Origin: Doris montereyensis
Lineage: Eukaryota; Mollusca; Gastropoda; Nudibranchia; Dorididae
Assembly (NCBI GenBank): GCA_037039925.1
Contig: JAXRKP010000147.1
Coordinates: 295,001-359,000 of the forward strand
DNA length: 64,000 bases
Reading direction: 5' to 3'
The stretch's first letter is position 1. Each line of letters starts with the position of its first letter. The translations under genes and the position numbers were made by a program. Shown one piece after another: positions 62,049 through 64,000 of the stretch. Below the pieces are notes generated by a model that was given only the letters and a program-made list of their open reading frames with translations, searched no databases and was not told where the DNA came from.

Positions 62049-64000
62049 TTCATTGACGCATAGTATGAAGTCTATTTCTTCTAACACCTCACTTTCATTG
62101 AAACCCTTTCTTGCATCCCTACATAATTACGTTCATATTGCCTTCTCTACCTTACCTTCCGATCTGCAAGATGTATCTCTGTCACTGGCTACAGCTACCC
62201 ATAAGAAAACTCGCATCACCTCTCACATTTGCTTTCTACACGATTGCTTACATCATAAGGTCATCCTAAAGGGTTTCAAACCCGGTTCGTTCCTTCATTT
62301 TCCAATATGTCTCTTTCGGATCGCTCTACATTCCAAGCGGTTGAAACTAAATGCTCTCTTCTAGGGATACGGACTACGCTTCAGTGCGAACGCAAGCAAC
62401 GCCGCGCCTTTAATCTTACCATTCAATCTTCATTACAACGCCTCCGTTCCTTAACTTTACTGAATCGCCCTCTTTACATCCTTATTCGACACATTATTCA
62501 TCACACCAACTCTGTTTTACATCAATTTATGAAAGGCCGTAAATCCAATAAACTCACTCATCTTCGACTATCCCCAGAATTATATGGTCATTTGATCTAC
62601 ACCGGTTCATGCGACCATTCGATCATCGCTCAACCACTTCCTCACACTCACATGCACCTCACCTTGACACTAACGCTGCCGCTTCCACTGGGCATCCACA
62701 CCAGCCCTCTGCTACTAATCTGGTTGTTTGCGTTCCGCCCAATCTCCCACTCAGTCAACCCGAGCGATCTGTTTTGGAAAAGGGCCTCAAATTTGTTTGA
62801 TAGATACCAAATGCGCTCTTTGTTGGAAAACTTTCGTCGACTCCGTCTCCGTTACCACTTCCAAGACACTGACACTGACTTGAATTCCTCCACGGACTCC
62901 ACACTTTTTCCTTCTCTAACCACTAAATCCATCTGGACACCCCCAGCAGGTCAATCCACTGCACTTGACCTTTTTATTCAAAAGGTTACTCAAGATTTTG
63001 ACAAGACCACTTTTAAACCCCTCCACCACTCCAACCTTTCTGCCACCGAAAGACAAGCCTTATTGGATTTACGCCATCGCACGGACATTGTTATAAAACC
63101 GGCGGACAAAGGCGATGCTGTGGTCGTATGGATTGGGACAAGCAACTATACATTCAAGAAGCTGAACGTCAACTCACCGGCACAGACAACAAGTTCTTCA
63201 TCTTCCGCCCCTCCGATAACACGTTTGCTAACAATGATAAAGAAGCTCTTACTATTAACCAACTAATTACTTCTAAAGTTCTACCACATAAAGCGAAAAT
63301 TCTACACCTGAATAACAGCCAACTCGGTAAACCGTGCTTTTATCTCCTCCTAAAATCCACAAAAGCTCACATCCCTGGTAGACCTATTGTATCAGCCTGC
63401 TCCTGCCCCACTGAACGCATCTCTGCCTTCTTGGACTCAGTATTCCAGCCTCTTGTCAAAGTTCTTCCCTCGTTCATCAAGGATACCAACCAAGCTCTCA
63501 CTTTCTTCGGTAGTATTTCATTTACAGACACAACCCCTAGACGTCTCTTCCTCATGGATGTTGTCTCCCTCTACACATCCATACCTCATTCCATAGGCCT
63601 TCAAGCCCTTAAATTCTTCCTCGACCAGCGATCTGACCAGACAATCAACACTACCACCCTTCTCCGTTTGGCAGAACTCGTGCTAAATCTTAATTCTTTT
63701 GAATGTAATGGACAGTTTTTCGAGCAAATCAGCGGAGTTGCCATGGGCACTAAGATGGGACCCTCATACGCTTGCCTATTCATGGGTTATCTTGAACATA
63801 GATTATTCCAGGCGTACCCTGGTCCTCTGCCCAACACCTATAAACGGTATATTGATGATGGGTTTGGTATTACGACGATGTGTGCGACTGATTTAGACCG
63901 TTTCTTCGATTTTGCAAACAACTTTTGCAAACCTAGCAAGTTCACTTTTACCCAGTCTACATCCACTGTTAACTTCTTAGACATCACCGTTTCTCTCTCC
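62049..64000 (+). pseudogene. Penelope-like element reverse transcriptase (runs off window)
   Basis: Upstream helical region: SLKPFLASLHNYVHIAFSTL and LHHKVILKGFKPG (62090-62285), then from 62307 DRSTFQAVETKCSLLG. RT lead-in LSATERQALLDLRHRTDIVI and KPADKGDAVVVW (about 63040-63130). Loss of a G near 63130 shifts frame to DKQLYIQEAERQLTG. Fingers: PGRPIVSACSCPTERIS (about 63375-63425). Palm: FLMDVVSLYTSIPH (about 63550), QISGVAMGTKMGPSYACLF (about 63725-63780) and catalytic RYIDDGFG (about 63845-63870), then NFLDITVS at the edge. A paired -1/+1 shift near 63350/63366 alters the PKIHK block. Any GIY-YIG endonuclease would lie beyond the window. Confidence 0.93.

Overview
This is eukaryotic, intron-rich, repeat-dense DNA, most likely from a mollusc and perhaps a gastropod. 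That guess rests on a metazoan-type ARPC1 gene, the mix of LINE, Penelope, Tc1 and tRNA-derived SINE repeats, and frequent AGATCTAGA-type words that I associate with heterobranch snails. No species can be fixed from the sequence alone.

Layout. (1) 1-7150: LINE debris on both strands (an RTE-like reverse transcriptase, then an endonuclease/RT fragment with a repeated 5' UTR-like block), a pair of foldback elements at 3670-3936, and otherwise featureless DNA. (2) 7150-23520: a decayed Ty3/gypsy-type pol on the minus strand (protease, RT, RNase H, integrase). It is split by a 14,009-bp Maverick/Polinton (8310-22318) with about 0.5-kb terminal inverted repeats and a perfect 6-bp target duplication, GACCGT. 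The Polinton has nearly the full virus-like set: integrase, PLA2-like protein, zinc-ribbon protein, adenain-like protease, a protein of unknown function, double-jelly-roll major capsid protein, protein-primed PolB with a zinc-finger protein before it, several minor structural candidates, two related penton-like proteins and an intact packaging ATPase. Most genes carry 1-nt frameshifts or in-frame stops. (3) 25723-56888: one host gene, ARPC1 (WD40 subunit of the Arp2/3 complex), plus strand, 12 coding exons, 369 codons once a single missing base in exon 3 is allowed for. Its introns are filled with LINEs, SINEs, MITEs, foldbacks and long microsatellites. (4) 57000-64000: more repeats, a Tc1-type transposase relic, a 226-bp tandem duplication, long CT and ATT tracts, and the 5' part of a Penelope-like element that runs off the window end, preceded by a hammerhead-ribozyme-like relic.

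How parts relate. ARPC1 is the only cellular gene recognised. The Polinton genes form compact co-oriented blocks: an integrase block on the minus strand, a protease/capsid block on the plus strand, a polymerase block on the minus strand, and a structural/ATPase block on the minus strand. They would together replicate, cut, package and integrate a virus-like genome. Many breaks, including the one in ARPC1, look like the loss of one base from a short homopolymer, so part of the apparent decay may be assembly error. In-frame stops, a missing protease histidine and a deleted gypsy protease active site argue that real decay is also present.
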